The notes below the pieces were generated by a model, which did no database searches, was not told where the DNA came from, and saw only the letters and a list, made by a program, of their open reading frames with translations. The translations under genes were made by a program, and so were the position numbers. DNA of 6,943 nucleotides from Verrucomicrobiia bacterium (GTDB lineage: Bacteria > Verrucomicrobiota > Verrucomicrobiia > Limisphaerales > Palsa-1400): contig JAICXV010000118.1 of the NCBI GenBank assembly GCA_025934545.1, positions 1 to 6,943 of the forward strand. Reading direction: 5' to 3'. Below, in pieces: positions 5,782 through 6,943 of this stretch (position 1 is its first letter; every line of letters starts with the position of its first letter).

Positions 5782-6631
5782 TCATCTGATCGAGCAGACG
5801 ATCGAGATTGAATGCAAGATTGAGACCGAGGCCGCGAAGCTTTTCGACATTTGCATTTAGATGATTCGTCCCTGTTGGCAACGCTTCGATTTGAACATCG
5901 TAACGTTTCAGACGCCGACGGACGGCGGTTGCAATTTCCAGGAGCTGTTGCGAATGCCCGGAAGCAATATTGTAAATACCGGTCGCACGTTTTTCGTATA
6001 GGAACCGCACGGCAGCGCTGATTTGGTCCGTCGTCAAAAAATCGCGCGTGCCAAGCAGCCCCGGAATTTCCAACTTCGCATTCTTCGGCGCGTTAGAAAT
6101 CTTTTGGATCAGGCTTGGAATAAAATATTCCTTCGGCTGCAAAGGCGAGCTGTAGCTGAAGATGCGTCCGATGCAGACATTGAGCTTAAACTTGTTCTGA
6201 TACACACGGCCCCACTCCTCGGCTTGCAGCTTGGTCAATCCGTAAAGCGTCACCGGCGAAATCGGCGAATTCTCCGAAATGGGCTTGTCGCTCGAAGCGT
6301 AAACGTGCGATGTCGACCCGAGAAAAATCCAAATGGAACTTGCATCAGCTCGTGAGCGAATCGCCTCAAGCAGATTCAATGTTCCTTCAACATTAATTTT
6401 GAAAGCCGCGACCGGATCAGCTTCGACTTGGGCGACAGGAACGCGCGCGGCGTAATGCACAACAGCATCCAGTTTCGCCGGTTCGCAAATCCATTTCTTA
6501 ACATCCTCCGCGTTGCGGATGTCACCGGGAAACTTCAGCCAGTTCGCGTCGCTCCAGTCCTGTTGCAAACTGCGGCCGAGCACGCCCCGCCCACCCGTAA
6601 TGGCGATTTGAAGTTGGCCGGGCTGGCTCAT
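5774..6631 (-). CDS. Extended SDR NAD(P)-dependent epimerase/dehydratase/reductase
   Basis: This cytoplasmic Rossmann-fold enzyme probably acts on a nucleotide-activated sugar. It carries the dinucleotide-binding motif TGGRGVLG (12-19), an acidic GDIRN segment (36-40), VVHYAARV (57-64), the NVEGTLNLLEA helix (80-90), the active-site region LGSTSHVY (104-111) with a Ser/Thr candidate, and the catalytic YGLTK (Tyr130, Lys134). Later it has GRIFSY and TRDFLTTDQI, the latter matching the RDF-hxxD segment of extended SDRs. At 285 residues it is a little short for the class (often 300-340). The exact reaction (4,6-dehydratase, C4 epimerase or 4-keto reductase) cannot be fixed from sequence alone. 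The lone Gly-rich, GALE/RfbB-like architecture beside a DegT-family gene fits a deoxysugar pathway for surface polysaccharide. The start at 6631 lies 14 bases after the upstream gene, so the two are probably co-transcribed. No clear ribosome binding site is visible. Confidence 0.88.
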   Translation of the reverse strand: MSQPGQLQIAITGGRGVLGRSLQQDWSDANWLKFPGDIRNAEDVKKWICEPAKLDAVVHYAARVPVAQVEADPVAAFKINVEGTLNLLEAIRSRADASSIWIFLGSTSHVYASSDKPISENSPISPVTLYGLTKLQAEEWGRVYQNKFKLNVCIGRIFSYSSPLQPKEYFIPSLIQKISNAPKNAKLEIPGLLGTRDFLTTDQISAAVRFLYEKRATGIYNIASGHSQQLLEIATAVRRRLKRYDVQIEALPTGTNHLNANVEKLRGLGLNLAFNLDRLLDQMIT

Positions 6632-6645
6632 AGTGACGCGGTCGA

Positions 6646-6943
6646 CTACTTGAAATCGTACGCGAGCATCAGGTCGGCGAGCCTTTGGATGCGCTTCTGC
6701 GTCAACTCCTCCGTGTGCAGACCGAAGAAAAATCCGCGTTGATTAATCGCTTCCGCACCAGGGAAATCTTTCGGATTACATTTCACCCCGGCAAGTTTCA
6801 GGCTCGGCTGCCGCGTGAAATTGCCGCTAACCACCGGTCGATTTTCGACACCGCACGACGATAAGTATTTGAGAAACGGTTTTTGATGCTTCGCGAGTTC
6901 CGGTTTGAGCAACGCAACAAAACCGAACCAAACCGGCGAGGTC
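6646..6943 (-). CDS. DegT/DnrJ/EryC1/StrS-family PLP enzyme, C-terminal part
   Basis: Only the last 99 or so residues are in the window; the frame stays open to base 6943 and the gene continues to the right. The visible part reads SPVWFGFVAL near the edge, then GVENRPVVSGNFTRQPSLKL and FPGAEAINQRGFFFGLHTEELT, the usual C-terminal domain of PLP-dependent sugar aminotransferases. The order WFGF, R-P-V-x-x-GNFTRQP and GFFFGLHT is most like the branch containing RfbH (CDP-6-deoxy-xylo-4-hexulose 3-dehydrase), but the lysine that binds PLP, or the His that replaces it in RfbH, is off the window. Aminotransferase versus 3-dehydrase therefore cannot be decided. It precedes the SDR gene by 14 bases on the same strand, consistent with one sugar-nucleotide operon, probably for O-antigen or capsule. 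Confidence 0.88.
   Translation of the reverse strand, partial: TSPVWFGFVALLKPELAKHQKPFLKYLSSCGVENRPVVSGNFTRQPSLKLAGVKCNPKDFPGAEAINQRGFFFGLHTEELTQKRIQRLADLMLAYDFK

Overview
The window is a chromosomal segment from a bacterium that most resembles the PVC group, probably Verrucomicrobia of the Pedosphaera/Limisphaerales type. This is inferred from three things: the plant/chlamydia-type (long-form) IspG tail, an Ebo-type gene group, and intergenic palindromes of the form GAAGCGG-core-CCGCGCTCC, which I remember as abundant in such genomes. No rRNA or other decisive marker is present. Base composition and coding style look even throughout, and there are no insertion sequences, phage genes, tRNAs or CRISPR arrays.

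Layout, left to right. (1) 1-503, plus strand: the C-terminal end of ispG, an isoprenoid (MEP pathway) enzyme. (2) 505-610: an inverted pair of REP-like hairpins. (3) 621-2849, plus strand: three tightly packed genes, made up of an unrecognised 86-residue protein, a TatD-type metal-dependent hydrolase (EboB-like) and a xylose-isomerase-like TIM barrel (EboE-like). Together they look like a reduced ebo (EDB/scytonemin-export-type) cluster. (4) 2871-2975: a second inverted REP-like pair with almost the same spacing as the first. (5) 3065-5781, plus strand: a compact run of a CPBP-family membrane protease, thiL (thiamine-phosphate kinase), tsaE and tsaB (tRNA t6A synthesis). Its last three genes overlap end to start. 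(6) 5774-6943, minus strand: an extended SDR sugar-nucleotide epimerase/reductase and, upstream of it, the C-terminal part of a DegT/DnrJ/EryC1/StrS aminotransferase. This is probably the edge of a surface-polysaccharide locus, and it converges on tsaB with an 8-base overlap.

How the genes work together. ThiL completes thiamine diphosphate synthesis. TsaE and TsaB are two of the proteins that make the universal t6A37 tRNA modification; their partners TsaC and TsaD are not in this window. The EboB/EboE pair belongs to a cluster linked in other bacteria to handling or exporting secondary metabolites, but its biochemical role is unresolved. The minus-strand pair would convert a nucleotide-activated keto-sugar for glycan assembly.

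The most interesting items are the two REP-like pairs, whose stem cores differ by compensated changes while the flanks are conserved, and the reduced ebo cluster with its small unknown partner protein.
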